This document shows positions 25,449-34,002 of a stretch of DNA of 64,000 nt, piece after piece (the first letter of the stretch is position 1; the number at the start of each line of letters is the position of its first letter). Origin of the DNA: CAXMST01 sp963790085. GTDB taxonomy: Bacteria > Actinomycetota > Thermoleophilia > Solirubrobacterales > 70-9. A program made the position numbers and the translations under genes. The notes beneath the pieces were generated by a model. The model did no database searches and was not told the DNA's origin. It was given only the letters and a program-made list of their open reading frames with translations. The DNA is taken from NCBI GenBank assembly GCA_963790085.1, contig CAWBNH010000006.1, positions 434,001 to 498,000 of the forward strand, read 5' to 3'.

Positions 25449-26396
25449 ATGGCTGATGCAGCAGACACCGCGGTGGGCGAGCCCGAGTCCGTCGAGGGCA
25501 CGCGGGGTGCGCTCGAGGCGGTTGGCTACCTGGCCGACGAATCCGCGGCCCTGGTCTCGCATCTGGCGCAGCGCCTCGGCAAGCCGATCCTGGTCGAGGG
25601 ACCCGCCGGGGTCGGCAAGACGGAGCTCGCCAAGGCGCTCGCCCGGGCAAGCGGCCGTGAGCTGATTCGCCTCCAGTGCTACGAGGGCCTCGACGAGTCG
25701 AAGGCGCTGTATGAGTGGAACTACCGGAAGCAGCTCCTGCGGATCCAGGCCGAGGCGGCGGCGCCCGCCGGCGACGGAGCTCCGGACGCGGCCGCGACGA
25801 CCTCGTTCGACGAGATCTTCACCGACGAGTTCCTGCTGACGCGCCCGCTGCTCACGGCGATCGCGTCCGAGCGGCCGGTCGTGCTGCTGATCGATGAGAT
25901 CGACAAGACCGACCAGGAGTTCGAAGCGATGCTGCTCGAGGTCCTCTCCGATTTCCAGATCTCGATCCCCGAGCTCGGCGTGGTCGAGGCGAGGACTCAC
26001 CCGATCGTGGTTCTGACGTCGAACAACTCCCGGGAGCTGACCGAGGCATTGAAGCGGCGCTGCCTGTACCTCTGGCTCGACTACCCGGAGGCCGAGCGGG
26101 AGATGGCGATCGTCCGCCTGCACGCGCCCGAGCTCGATCAGGCCCTTGCCCGCCGGCTGGTGGAGGTGGTGAGCATGGTGCGCGAGCTCGATCTGAAGAA
26201 GCCGCCGTCGATCGCCGAGTCGATCGACTGGGCACGGGCCCTGCTGCTGCTCGGGGCCGACGACATCGACGAGCAGCTGTTCGAGCAGACGATGAGCATC
26301 ATCGTCAAGCACCGCACCGACATCGACCTCGTCGCCGAGCGGGTCGGGGCGCGACTCACGAAGACGCTGCCCGAGCAGGTCGCGGGCGGCAACTGA
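25449..26396 (+). CDS. MoxR-family AAA+ ATPase
   Basis: 315 residues. Walker A is GPAGVGKTE (51-59), Walker B VVLLIDEIDK (~143-152), followed by SDFQISIPELG and LTSNNSRELTEALKRRCLYL, all characteristic of MoxR proteins of the CoxD/APE2220 type. They are hexameric chaperone-like ATPases that work with a von Willebrand A protein to mature or insert metal cofactors into an enzyme or to assemble complexes. The VWA partner gene follows after 6 bases. No CO dehydrogenase or other obvious client is in the window, so the target is unknown. Confidence 0.92.
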   Translation: MADAADTAVGEPESVEGTRGALEAVGYLADESAALVSHLAQRLGKPILVEGPAGVGKTELAKALARASGRELIRLQCYEGLDESKALYEWNYRKQLLRIQAEAAAPAGDGAPDAAATTSFDEIFTDEFLLTRPLLTAIASERPVVLLIDEIDKTDQEFEAMLLEVLSDFQISIPELGVVEARTHPIVVLTSNNSRELTEALKRRCLYLWLDYPEAEREMAIVRLHAPELDQALARRLVEVVSMVRELDLKKPPSIAESIDWARALLLLGADDIDEQLFEQTMSIIVKHRTDIDLVAERVGARLTKTLPEQVAGGN

Positions 26397-26402
26397 GGGT
26401 CG

Positions 26403-27794
26403 ATGGCCGAGCCACCGCCGCTCCCGGCTGGGCTGGCTCCGAAGATCGTCGCCTTCTGCGAGGAGCTGCGCCGGCAGGGCGTCGCGGTCGGGACCTCGGA
26501 GATCCTCGACGGCTTCGCCGCCGTCTCTACGATCCCCTGGGAGCAGCGGGAGGACTTCCGCGAAGCGCTCGCGGCCACCCTCGCGAAGTCCCAGGAGGAC
26601 CGGCGGATCTTCGAGCTGATCTTCGATCGCTTCTTCTTCCGCGCCACCGAGCGCGAAGCGCTCGAGCAGGGGATCAGCGAGGGGGAGCAGCGTTTCGAGG
26701 GCGGCGAGCGGCTCGACCTCGAGCAGCTCCAGGAGCTGGTCAGGCAGGCGATCGCGGAGGGCTCCGAGGACGAGATGCGCGACTTGGCCCGACTTGCCGT
26801 GGCGGCCTTCGGTCGCCAGGGCCAGGGATCCGGCGTCGTCGGCGTCGACGTGCAACGGATCCGGCGCACGCTCGGCCTGCAGCCCGGGCAGGCCGCGCCC
26901 GGCGAGGAGATCGGCTCCGACGAGGCCCCGACGCTCGATCGCGAGAGCATGCGCCACTTCGAGGGTCATCTCCGCCGGGAGCTCGAGCGGGCGCTGATCG
27001 AACGGACCGAAAAGCTCCCTCCCTCCCGCCCCCTGGCAGAGCTCGATCGGGCGCTGCCGACCAGCCCGACGCAGGATCTGGCAGCCGTGCACCGGGCCGT
27101 CGCCCAGCTCAAGCGCCGGCTGGCGACGCTGGGCCATGAGCAGCGCGGACGCCGCCGGGGACAGGCCGTCGACATCCGACGGACGATGCGTAGCTCGCTG
27201 GAGACCGGCGGGGTGCCGATGCGCCTGCGCTACCGGCCGAAGCGCCCGCGGCGCCCGGAGATCTACGTGCTCTGCGACGTCTCGACCTCCGTCACCTCCG
27301 CCAGCGTCTTCTTCCTCAGCGTCCTGCACGCCCTGCACGACTCGTTCCGCAAGCTGCGTAGCTTCGTCTTCATCGAGCGGATCAGCGAGGTGACCGAGAC
27401 CTTCGAGAAGGAGCGGGACTTCCGCAAGATCAGCGAGGCGATAAGCCGCGACGGCGGCGTCGCCGATGTCTCCGGCTACACCGACTACGGGCGCGTCTGG
27501 AACGAGTTCATGGCCGAGATCTCCGGCGACCTCGATCCCCGCTCGACCGTGATCATCCTCGGCGACGCCCGGACCAACGGGCGCGATCCCCACCCCGAGG
27601 TCTTCGCCCGGATCACCGAGCGATCGGGGCGCAGCTTCTGGCTCAACCCCGAGCCCCGTCTCTACTGGAACTACGGCGATTCGGTGATGGCCGCCTACGA
27701 GCCGTATGTGACCCGCGCCTTCGAGTGCTGGACGACGAAGCATCTCGAGGACTTCGTCAACGTCATCGCCGGCGGGATCGAGGCGGCCGAGTAG
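26403..27794 (+). CDS. VWA-domain protein of the CoxE family
   Basis: 463 residues. The C-terminal half is a von Willebrand A fold with an intact metal-ion site: CDVSTSVTS (DxSxS, ~residue 290), the Thr in SGYTDYGRVW, and the Asp in IILGDARTNGRDP. RYRPKRPRRPEIYVL just before it, and WLNPEPRLYWNYGDS after it, are typical of CoxE-like proteins. The N-terminal half is helical and charged. It acts with the MoxR ATPase encoded just upstream. The stop is followed by the TPP riboswitch of the next operon. Confidence 0.9.
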   Translation: MAEPPPLPAGLAPKIVAFCEELRRQGVAVGTSEILDGFAAVSTIPWEQREDFREALAATLAKSQEDRRIFELIFDRFFFRATEREALEQGISEGEQRFEGGERLDLEQLQELVRQAIAEGSEDEMRDLARLAVAAFGRQGQGSGVVGVDVQRIRRTLGLQPGQAAPGEEIGSDEAPTLDRESMRHFEGHLRRELERALIERTEKLPPSRPLAELDRALPTSPTQDLAAVHRAVAQLKRRLATLGHEQRGRRRGQAVDIRRTMRSSLETGGVPMRLRYRPKRPRRPEIYVLCDVSTSVTSASVFFLSVLHALHDSFRKLRSFVFIERISEVTETFEKERDFRKISEAISRDGGVADVSGYTDYGRVWNEFMAEISGDLDPRSTVIILGDARTNGRDPHPEVFARITERSGRSFWLNPEPRLYWNYGDSVMAAYEPYVTRAFECWTTKHLEDFVNVIAGGIEAAE

Positions 27795-27817
27795 GCCTGC
27801 ACTAGACTGGATCGGAG

Positions 27818-27927
27818 TACGAGATCGGGGGTGCTCGCGGTCGAGCGGGCTGAGATAGCGCCCCCCGGCCCTTTGCCGGCCCGGCGCTGACCCTTTGAAC
27901 CTGTGCGGTAATTCGCGCGGAGGGAGA
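27818..27927 (+). promoter_or_regulatory. TPP riboswitch (THI element)
   Basis: Conserved blocks in the right order: gggggtgctc, then ctgagat (27850-27856), a variable GC hairpin, then gaccctttgaacctg (27889-27903) and the closing ggaggga. The last block is also the ribosome site of the ATG at 27928, so thiamine pyrophosphate binding would hide it. A possible -10 box (tagact, 27803-27808) fits a transcript starting just before the element. Confidence 0.93.
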
Positions 27928-28755
27928 ATGCGACAGACGGTGGCCGGTCCGGCCCAAGCACCAAGAGCCACGGAGCCCGCCTCGCCCGAGGTCGAGGTCG
28001 AGTTGGAGCTTGCGGGCGTCAGGCACGGGTTCGGTGGGCTCGAGGTGATCGACCGGCTCGACCTGCGGGTCGGGCGCGGCGAAACGGTGGCGGTGGTCGG
28101 CCCGTCGGGCTGCGGCAAGTCGACTCTGCTGGAGCTGGCCGCCGGGCTCAGCGAGCCGCGCTCCGGGCGGCTCTCGGTCGAGGGCGTGGAGACCGCCGCG
28201 GGACGTCTCCGCCGCTCCGCCTACATGCCCCAGCGCGACCTGCTGCTCCCCTGGCTGACGGCGATCGACAACGCCGCGCTGGCGCCGCGGCTGCGCGGCC
28301 TCTCGCGCGAGCGGGCGCGGCGGGAGGCGGCGCCGCTGTTCGAGCGACTCGGGCTCGACGGCTTCCAGCTCGCCCGGCCGGCCGAGCTCTCGGGCGGGAT
28401 GCGACAGCGGGTGGCGTTCGCCCGGACGCTGCTCACCGGCAAGCCGCTGCTGTTGCTGGATGAGCCGTTTGCGGCCCTCGACGCGATCACCCGCGCCGAC
28501 CTTCAGACCTGGTTGATCGACGCCCTGCGCGCAGAGCCTCGCACGGTGCTGCTCGTCACTCACGATGTCGAGGAGGCGCTCTACCTGGCCGACCGGGTCC
28601 TCGTCCTCTCGCAGCGTCCCGCCCGATCCTTGTTCGCCGAGCCGAGCCCGGCCGATCGCGCCCAACCGCGGGCCGAGGCCGTGACCGATCCCGCCTTCGT
28701 GACGGCTCGGGAGCGGGCTCTGCTCGCACTAGCCGGGGGCGAGCGGCCGCGGTGA
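27928..28755 (+). CDS. thiZ: ABC transporter ATP-binding protein, thiamine-precursor uptake
   Basis: 275 residues from ATG 27928, directly after the TPP riboswitch; an upstream TTG inside the riboswitch is not a start. Walker A GPSGCGKST (~57), Q-loop in YMPQRDLLLPWLT, signature LSGGMRQRVAFART, Walker B LLLLDEPFAALD, and the H-loop His in LLVTHDVEEALYLAD. It belongs to the nitrate/sulfonate/taurine-type ABC group. With the permease and NMT1-like binding protein that follow, and riboswitch control, it is assigned to import of a thiamine precursor such as HMP or formylaminopyrimidine. Confidence 0.9.
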   Translation: MRQTVAGPAQAPRATEPASPEVEVELELAGVRHGFGGLEVIDRLDLRVGRGETVAVVGPSGCGKSTLLELAAGLSEPRSGRLSVEGVETAAGRLRRSAYMPQRDLLLPWLTAIDNAALAPRLRGLSRERARREAAPLFERLGLDGFQLARPAELSGGMRQRVAFARTLLTGKPLLLLDEPFAALDAITRADLQTWLIDALRAEPRTVLLVTHDVEEALYLADRVLVLSQRPARSLFAEPSPADRAQPRAEAVTDPAFVTARERALLALAGGERPR

Positions 28756-29537
28756 GGCGCACCGCCAACTACCTGGCCCCGGTGCTCCTGCTGCTCCTGC
28801 TGCTGGCCGCCTGGGAGCTCGCCGCACGCTGGGAGCTGCTGGCCGATCTGCTGAAGATCGAGCCGTTCCTGATACCCGCGCCGAGCGAGATCGCCGTCTC
28901 CCTCTGGGAAGATCGCGCCCTGCTTGCCGAGAACGCCTGGGTGACGCTGCGGGAGGTTGTCGGCGGCTTCCTCGTAGCCCTGCTCGTCGGCACTGCCTTT
29001 GCCTCCGTCCTGCATCTTTCGCCAACGTTGCGGCGCGCCTTCTATCCGCTGGTGGTCGCCTCCCAGACGATCCCGATCATCGTCATCGCCCCGATCTTCG
29101 TGATCTGGTTCGGCTTCGGGATCGGCCCGATCCTCGCGGTCATCGCCTTGATCTGCTTCTTTCCGATCGCCGTCAACACGCTCGACGGGCTGGGCACCGT
29201 TGATCCCGAGCAGCGCAAGCTGATGCGGTCGCTGGGGGCCGGACGCGGACAGACGTTCATCCGGCTCGAGGCGCCGACCGCGCTCCCGTACATGCTGAGT
29301 GGAGCGAAGATCGCCGTCGCCGTCGCGGTGATCGGCGCCGTCTTCGGCGAATGGAGCGGCTCGGCCTCCGGCCTCGGTCACCTGATGCTGATAGACAATG
29401 CGCAGCTCGAAGTCCCGCGTCTGTTTGCGGCGATGACGGTGCTGTCGGTGATGGCGGTCGGCCTGTTCGGCCTGCTCGCCGCGATCGAGCACCGCTTCGC
29501 CTGGTGGGGTGAGCCGCGCTCACGTTCCTTGACCTGA
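28752..29537 (+). CDS. thiX: ABC transporter permease, thiamine-precursor uptake
   Basis: 261 residues. GTG start at 28752 overlaps the ATPase stop by 4 bases, so translation is coupled. It is a typical inner-membrane permease with about six hydrophobic helices (APVLLLLLLLAAWELAA first, AAMTVLSVMAVGLFGLLAAI last) and the cytoplasmic coupling helix MRSLGAGRGQTFIRLEAPTA, which contacts the ATPase. Family: binding-protein-dependent transport, SsuC/TauC-like. The substrate is inferred from the riboswitch and the neighbouring binding protein. Confidence 0.9.
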   Translation: MRRTANYLAPVLLLLLLLAAWELAARWELLADLLKIEPFLIPAPSEIAVSLWEDRALLAENAWVTLREVVGGFLVALLVGTAFASVLHLSPTLRRAFYPLVVASQTIPIIVIAPIFVIWFGFGIGPILAVIALICFFPIAVNTLDGLGTVDPEQRKLMRSLGAGRGQTFIRLEAPTALPYMLSGAKIAVAVAVIGAVFGEWSGSASGLGHLMLIDNAQLEVPRLFAAMTVLSVMAVGLFGLLAAIEHRFAWWGEPRSRSLT

Positions 29538-29559
29538 CCAACCACAGACCGGAGAGCAC

Positions 29560-30582
29560 GTGACCAAGAGAAGACGCCCGAGCCAGCTGATCGTCGTCGC
29601 CCTGCTCGCGGGCGCGCTCGGCGCGGTGGGCTGCGGTGAGAAGACCGAGAACGCAACCGGCGGCGCGACCGAGCAGTTCGACCTGGCTCTCGACTTCTTC
29701 GTCAACGCCGATCACGCCGGCATCTACACGGCGCTCGAGCGCGACTACTTCGCCGACGCCGGCCTCGACGTCCGTCCCCGGGTCCCCGCCGACCCATCCG
29801 CCCCGATCAAGCAGGTCGCCGCGGGACAGGTCGACCTCGCGATCTCCTACGAGCCCGAGGTGATGCTCGCCCGCGACCGCGGCCTCGACGTGATCTCGGT
29901 CGCGGCGCTCGTCCAGGAGCCGCTCACCTCGCTGATCTCGCTGCCGGCCGCGAGGATCACCGAGCCGGCCGACCTCGCCGGCAAGACCGTCGTCACCGCG
30001 GGCATCCCGTACCAGACCGCCTTCCTCGAGACGATCCTCCAGAACAGCGGGGTCGACCCCGGCGACGTCGAGCAGGTAGACGTCGGCCTGAACCTGCTGC
30101 AGCCGGTGCTCAGCGGCCGGGCGGACGCGATGTTCGGTGGGTTCCGCAACGTCGAAGGGGTGCAGCTCGAGCGGGCCGGTGAGAACCCGTCGGTCGTACC
30201 GGCGGACCGGCTCGGCATCCCGACCTACGACGAACTGGTTCTCGTCGCCCGCGGCAGCCGCGTGCTCGACGACCCGGAGCCGATCCGCCTGTTCATCGCC
30301 GCCCTCGAGCGCGGTACCGTCGAGGCTCGTGAGGACCCGCGGTTCGCGACCGACGCGCTGATCGAGGCCTCGAAGGAGCTCGAGCCGAAGCTGACGCTGG
30401 CCGAGGTGCGAAAGACGCTGCCCCTGTTCTTTCCGCAGCGAGGCAGGCCGTTCGGCTACATGGACCCGGCCGAGTGGGACCGGTTCGCCGGCTTCATGGC
30501 CGACCAGGGACAGATCGGGCAGCGGCTTGCGGCCGACGACCTGCTGAGCAACGAGCTGCTGCCGGGCAAGATCCCCGAGTAG
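29560..30582 (+). CDS. thiY: ABC transporter substrate-binding lipoprotein, NMT1/THI5-like
   Basis: 340 residues from GTG 29560. Lys/Arg-rich n-region, hydrophobic core IVVALLAGALGAVG and Cys of GCGE suggest lipoprotein anchoring. The mature part matches NMT1/THI5-like binding proteins: LALDFFVNADHAGIYTALERDYF, APIKQVAAGQVDLAISYEPEVMLARDRGL, and later YMDPAEWDRFAGFM. Such proteins bind thiamine pyrimidine precursors outside the cell and hand them to ThiX/ThiZ. Third gene of the TPP-controlled operon. It ends 4 bases from the convergent glycosylase gene. Confidence 0.9.
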   Translation: MTKRRRPSQLIVVALLAGALGAVGCGEKTENATGGATEQFDLALDFFVNADHAGIYTALERDYFADAGLDVRPRVPADPSAPIKQVAAGQVDLAISYEPEVMLARDRGLDVISVAALVQEPLTSLISLPAARITEPADLAGKTVVTAGIPYQTAFLETILQNSGVDPGDVEQVDVGLNLLQPVLSGRADAMFGGFRNVEGVQLERAGENPSVVPADRLGIPTYDELVLVARGSRVLDDPEPIRLFIAALERGTVEAREDPRFATDALIEASKELEPKLTLAEVRKTLPLFFPQRGRPFGYMDPAEWDRFAGFMADQGQIGQRLAADDLLSNELLPGKIPE

Positions 30583-30586
30583 CGCC

Positions 30587-31627
30587 TCAGGCCGCCTCGA
30601 GCTCCGGGCGCGGCGGGTGATAGCGAAGTGGCTTGCCGCCGCCCCGCGCGCCCGGCCCAGCGGCCAGCGTGAACAGCCCCGCCCAGCCCCTGAACGGCGC
30701 GTACGGCGCGTAGAACTCCTCGACCTCGGCGATCGTCGCCCGCCGGTCCATGCCGACGAGTCGCGGCACGAGCTTCAGGTAGGCGAGATCCCCGGCCGGC
30801 AGCGAGTCGGGATCACCACGACCCTTCTGGCCGAGGACCTGGACCGTCCACGGGCCGATCTCGCTGATCGCGAGCAGCCGCCTGTCGTGCTCGGGGCGAT
30901 CGAGGTCCGCACGTCCGCAGGCGACCTCGCGCGCCACCTTGATCAACGCGGACGCCCGCTTCGGCGCCAGATCGGCTGCGGCGAGCTCGGCGGGCGAGCG
31001 GGCCGCAATCACGGCCGGGGCGGGCACGTCGCGGAGCGGCCGGGGACGGTCCGGCGGCAGGGCGGCGGATCCCCAGCGGCTGATCATCCGGCGCTGGATC
31101 AGATGCGCACGATCGACCTCGATGAGCTGCTCGGTGACCGCCCAGGCGAGCGACTCCCACGGCCACAGGCAACGACGCACCCGTAACCATGGGCGCCGCC
31201 GAATCGCCGGCCCGAGCAGCGGATCTCGCTTGAAGCGAGCGTAGAACTCGCTGTAGTCGTCGTCCACGCCGAGTGCCCCGCGGGTCCGCTCGATCGCCCG
31301 CTCGAGCTGCTCACGGCCGGCCCGCGGGGTTGCCGGCCGGGCCTCGGGGGCGCCACGCCGCCCTCGGAGCCGACCGTGGACCGCCCGCCCGCCCGCCTCG
31401 AGCCAACCGGGCTCGACCGGAATCGCCGCCACCCTGACCGTCCTCTCGCGACGGCGCTCCCAGGCCCGGACCAGAACCGGCGCGCCCTCGACGTGCAGGA
31501 ACCGCTCGAAGATGCCGCTGCGGACGCGGGAGACGCCGTCCGGCCCACCCCGCGCCGGCAGCCGGAAGGGCCATCGGGGGGTGAGCTCCGCGAGCACGCC
31601 CGGGCCGGGCGTCGCGACGAAGCTCAT
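30587..31627 (-). CDS. AlkA-like DNA-3-methyladenine glycosylase (HhH-GPD)
   Basis: 346 residues. The C-terminal ~200 residues carry the helix-hairpin-helix-GPD fold: RRLLAISEIGPWTVQVLGQK is the hairpin, and the catalytic Asp is in LPAGDLAYLKLV. Upstream, WPWESLAWAVTEQLIEVDRA is the usual substrate-recognition helix region. It removes alkylated bases from DNA in base-excision repair. The N-terminal domain is longer and Arg-rich compared with minimal members. The ATG start at 31627 overlaps the stop of the upstream membrane-protein gene by one base (TGATG), so translation is coupled. Confidence 0.87.
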   Translation of the reverse strand: MSFVATPGPGVLAELTPRWPFRLPARGGPDGVSRVRSGIFERFLHVEGAPVLVRAWERRRERTVRVAAIPVEPGWLEAGGRAVHGRLRGRRGAPEARPATPRAGREQLERAIERTRGALGVDDDYSEFYARFKRDPLLGPAIRRRPWLRVRRCLWPWESLAWAVTEQLIEVDRAHLIQRRMISRWGSAALPPDRPRPLRDVPAPAVIAARSPAELAAADLAPKRASALIKVAREVACGRADLDRPEHDRRLLAISEIGPWTVQVLGQKGRGDPDSLPAGDLAYLKLVPRLVGMDRRATIAEVEEFYAPYAPFRGWAGLFTLAAGPGARGGGKPLRYHPPRPELEAA

Positions 31628-31944
31628 CAGCGGTCGAGCAGGTGAATGTCGATCAGAAACGACCGGGTTGCACGCACGTTCTCGGCCTTGCGCCCACGCC
31701 TGATCACGCGCGTCGGCTGCTTGCGCTCCCTTCGGGCTCTGACCGCCGTGACGGCGGCGACCGTCGCGGCGCCCGCCGCAATCCCGGACGCCGCGGCCAA
31801 CGCGGCAACCCTGACCTCGCCTCGCCAGGCATCGAGCTCGCTTCCGGACCGCCGCAGCGGCAGCGGACGCACCACCTGCTCATCCGCCTCGGTGTCGGGC
31901 GCCGGTTCTTCGACCGCGTCGGCTTCGAGCACCTCGTTCGTCAC
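31627..31944 (-). CDS. Small membrane-anchored hypothetical protein
   Basis: 105 residues from GTG at 31944. An acidic N-terminus (LEADAVEEPAPDTEADEQVV) precedes a region with one Ala-rich hydrophobic helix (VRVAALAAASGIAAGAATVAAVTAV) and a strongly basic cytoplasmic-type tail (RARRERKQPTRVIRRGRK) ending in TRSFLIDIHLLDR. No known family is recognised. It is translationally coupled to the glycosylase gene and divergent from the oxoamine synthase gene, 55 bases away. Confidence 0.65.
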   Translation of the reverse strand: MTNEVLEADAVEEPAPDTEADEQVVRPLPLRRSGSELDAWRGEVRVAALAAASGIAAGAATVAAVTAVRARRERKQPTRVIRRGRKAENVRATRSFLIDIHLLDR

Positions 31945-31999
31945 AGGCGCGAGTCTACGCGGAGGCGAAGACGGTAGGCGCTCTGGAACACTTGTAGAG

Positions 32000-33262
32000 A
32001 TGGAAACCGGAACTCAGCCGCGAATCGGCGTCGACCTCTTCGAAAAGGCTCGCAACCACGACCGTCGCGAGCAGCTCGAGATCGCCAGGCGGGCGGACAT
32101 GCTGCCGTACTTCCGCGTGCTCACCTCCGAGGCGGGCCCGGTCGTCGAGATGGAGGGCCGGGAGACGATCATGCTGGGCTCCAACAACTACCTCGGCCTG
32201 ACCGGGGATCAGCGGGTCAGGGCGGCGGCCCGCGAGGCGTTGGAGCAGTACGGGACCGCACTTACCGGCTCGCGGCTGCTGAACGGGACGATCCCGCTCC
32301 ACGTCGAGCTGGAGCAGGAGCTGGCGGAGTGGATGGGCACCGAGGCAGCGCTCGTGTTCACGACCGGCTATCAGGCGAACGTCGGCTGCATCGGGACGAT
32401 CCTCGAGCCGGGCGACACCGTGATCTGCGACTCGGGCGATCACGCGTCGATCCTCGACGGTTGCCGTCTGTCGGGCGCAAAGCTGCGCCCCTTTCGCCAC
32501 AACCGCATGGACAAGCTCGAGCGGATGCTCGAGCGCGCGGCCGACGACGGCGGTGGCGCCCTGGTCGTGGTCGACGGCGTCTTCTCGATGGAGGGCGACA
32601 TCTGCAACCTGCCTCCGGTGGTCGAGCTGAGCCGCCGCTACGGCGCCCGGCTGATGGTCGATGAAGCGCACGGGGTGGGAGCGATCGGAGCGCGTGGGGC
32701 CGGTGCCGCCGAGCTGTTCGGCGTCGAGGCCTCGGTCGACCTGCGGATGGGCACCTTCTCGAAGAGCTTCGCCTCCTGCGGGGGCTTCATCGCCGGTCCC
32801 GCCGAGGTGATCGAGTACCTGCGGATCGCCGCCCGCTCCTTCCTGTTCAGCGCCGCCGCAGTCCCGGCGGCGGTCGGTGCCGCGCTCGGTGCACTGCGGG
32901 TGATCCGCACGGAGGGCCCGGAGCTGATGGCGAAGCTGCTCGACAACGCCGCCTACCTCCATCGCGGCCTGACCGACCTCGGCCTGCGCGTGGTCGAGCC
33001 CACCGTTCTCCCCGACGGCAGTCGGGCCCTGACGCCAATCGTCCCGGTGATCGTCGGCGACGACATGCTTGCCGTGACCCTCTGGAAGGCGCTCTACGAC
33101 GCCGGCGTCTACACCAACGTCGCGCTGCACCCGGCGGTGCCCCCGGCCGGCGCGCTGCTCCGAACGAGCCTGATGGCGACCCACGAGCGCGAGCACCTCG
33201 ATCGGGCGCTGGAGACGATCGCCGCGGTCATCCCCGACTTCCCCGATCTCCCGCGGACCTGA
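32000..33262 (+). CDS. Alpha-oxoamine synthase family PLP enzyme (serine palmitoyltransferase-like)
   Basis: 420 residues from ATG 32000. It is a fold-type I PLP enzyme: MLGSNNYLGLT, SILDGCRLSGAK, VDEAHGVGAIG, and the PLP lysine in GTFSKSFASCGGF (~254). These enzymes condense an amino acid with an acyl-CoA (BioF, Kbl, serine palmitoyltransferase). The segment YGTALTGSRLLNGTIPLH resembles bacterial serine palmitoyltransferases and CqsA-type enzymes more than BioF or Kbl as I know them, but this is a motif-level judgement. No biotin or threonine-degradation gene is next to it. A clear terminator follows at 33312-33333. Confidence 0.85.
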   Translation: METGTQPRIGVDLFEKARNHDRREQLEIARRADMLPYFRVLTSEAGPVVEMEGRETIMLGSNNYLGLTGDQRVRAAAREALEQYGTALTGSRLLNGTIPLHVELEQELAEWMGTEAALVFTTGYQANVGCIGTILEPGDTVICDSGDHASILDGCRLSGAKLRPFRHNRMDKLERMLERAADDGGGALVVVDGVFSMEGDICNLPPVVELSRRYGARLMVDEAHGVGAIGARGAGAAELFGVEASVDLRMGTFSKSFASCGGFIAGPAEVIEYLRIAARSFLFSAAAVPAAVGAALGALRVIRTEGPELMAKLLDNAAYLHRGLTDLGLRVVEPTVLPDGSRALTPIVPVIVGDDMLAVTLWKALYDAGVYTNVALHPAVPPAGALLRTSLMATHEREHLDRALETIAAVIPDFPDLPRT

Positions 33263-33311
33263 GTTCCGCGACCTCGAAGGGGCGTCACCGCGGTGGCCGG
33301 GGTCCGGCTCC

Positions 33312-33333
33312 CTACCCCGCCGAGGGTAGTTTT
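33312..33333 (+). terminator. Intrinsic terminator after the oxoamine synthase gene
   Basis: Stem ctaccc / gggtag with 6-base loop cgccga, followed by tttt and cccttg. It starts 50 bases after the stop codon. One of the few hairpins in the window with a T-run. Confidence 0.7.
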
Positions 33334-33616
33334 CCCTTGTCCAGAAGATCACATGCGGATTCTCGGCCCAGCCGGCTGCGAAAAAGCTGCTGATAGCGAA
33401 CGTCTCGGGGCCGGGTCACGAGAGCGGCGCCATCCGCGGGGGCGAAGTCGCTAGGTTGGTGCCCGCACCGTGCGAACGGGGCAGGGAGCTAGGGGGAAGA
33501 GCTAGGACCTCATCCTCCGCCGCTCATCCGGCCGCCGCGCCGTACCTGGTCGCATCGGTGTGACGACCCACGACGAAACTGAAACCGCCGCTGATCTCAC
33601 AAGAGGAGGAGTGAGT
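33334..33616 (+). other. Long leader region of the IHF-like gene
   Basis: About 280 bases with no credible gene between the terminator and the IHF-like ATG. It contains three gctagg copies (33450, 33488, 33501; the last two inside a 13-base-period direct repeat gagctagg) and a small hairpin ggtgc cc gcacc at 33457-33468. It is likely promoter plus 5' untranslated leader. It matches no riboswitch class I can recall. Confidence 0.4.
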
Positions 33617-33967
33617 ATGGAAGTTGCCTCTACGGCTGCGCAGGTGTCCGTCCCGCAGCACCTGGAAGCGCTCGAGCATGCGAATCGGGTCCGCCTCGCC
33701 CGAGCCGCACTGAAGCGGGCGATACGCGCCGGCGAGATCGAGGCCCATCAAGTGGTCCGGAGCTGCCCCTGGGAGGCCGAGACGATGTCCGTTTCCGAGC
33801 TGCTCAGGAGCCAGAGCCGCTGGGGCCGGACCAGGGTGCGCAAGTTCCTGGTGCCGCTCGCCGTCAGCGAGAACCGCCAACTCGGGCGACTGACCCTGCG
33901 TCAGCGGGAGATGCTGGCCGGAGCCCTGGAGGCGAAGGCCGTCGCAAAAGCCCACAGGGCCTGCTGA
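33617..33967 (+). CDS. Actinobacterial-type integration host factor-like protein
   Basis: 116 residues from ATG 33617, preceded by a strong ribosome site (aagaggagga). It resembles mycobacterial mIHF over the whole core: LARAALKRAIRAGEIEAHQV, then MSVSELLRSQSRWGRTRVRKF, and RQLGRLTLRQREMLAGALEA. mIHF is a small nucleoid-associated DNA-binding protein, unrelated to the enteric IHF heterodimer, that bends DNA through a helix-two-turn-helix. The sequence is diverged, with Trp-Gly-Arg where Gly-Lys is usual, so the detailed role may differ. It is followed by an excellent terminator. Confidence 0.78.
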   Translation: MEVASTAAQVSVPQHLEALEHANRVRLARAALKRAIRAGEIEAHQVVRSCPWEAETMSVSELLRSQSRWGRTRVRKFLVPLAVSENRQLGRLTLRQREMLAGALEAKAVAKAHRAC

Positions 33968-34002
33968 CCACCGACCCGCCGCCCGGCGGCAAGCACGAAC
34001 CG

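Noticed and set aside
25449..27794. MoxR/VWA pair as a defence system
   Set aside because: No nuclease, toxin or third component is adjacent, and the sequence fits the CoxD/CoxE-type chaperone pair.
27895..27927. Upstream TTG start for the thiZ gene
   Set aside because: It falls in the conserved TPP riboswitch core; the ATG at 27928 with the adjacent ribosome site is far better.
25425..28118. A minus-strand open frame of about 900 codons
   Set aside because: It lies antisense to the MoxR/VWA pair and the riboswitch; only its last 69 codons (from ATG 25424) look like a real protein.
33334..33616. Cyclic-di-AMP or cobalamin riboswitch before the IHF-like gene
   Set aside because: The conserved blocks of those classes could not be matched; only generic hairpins and repeats are present.
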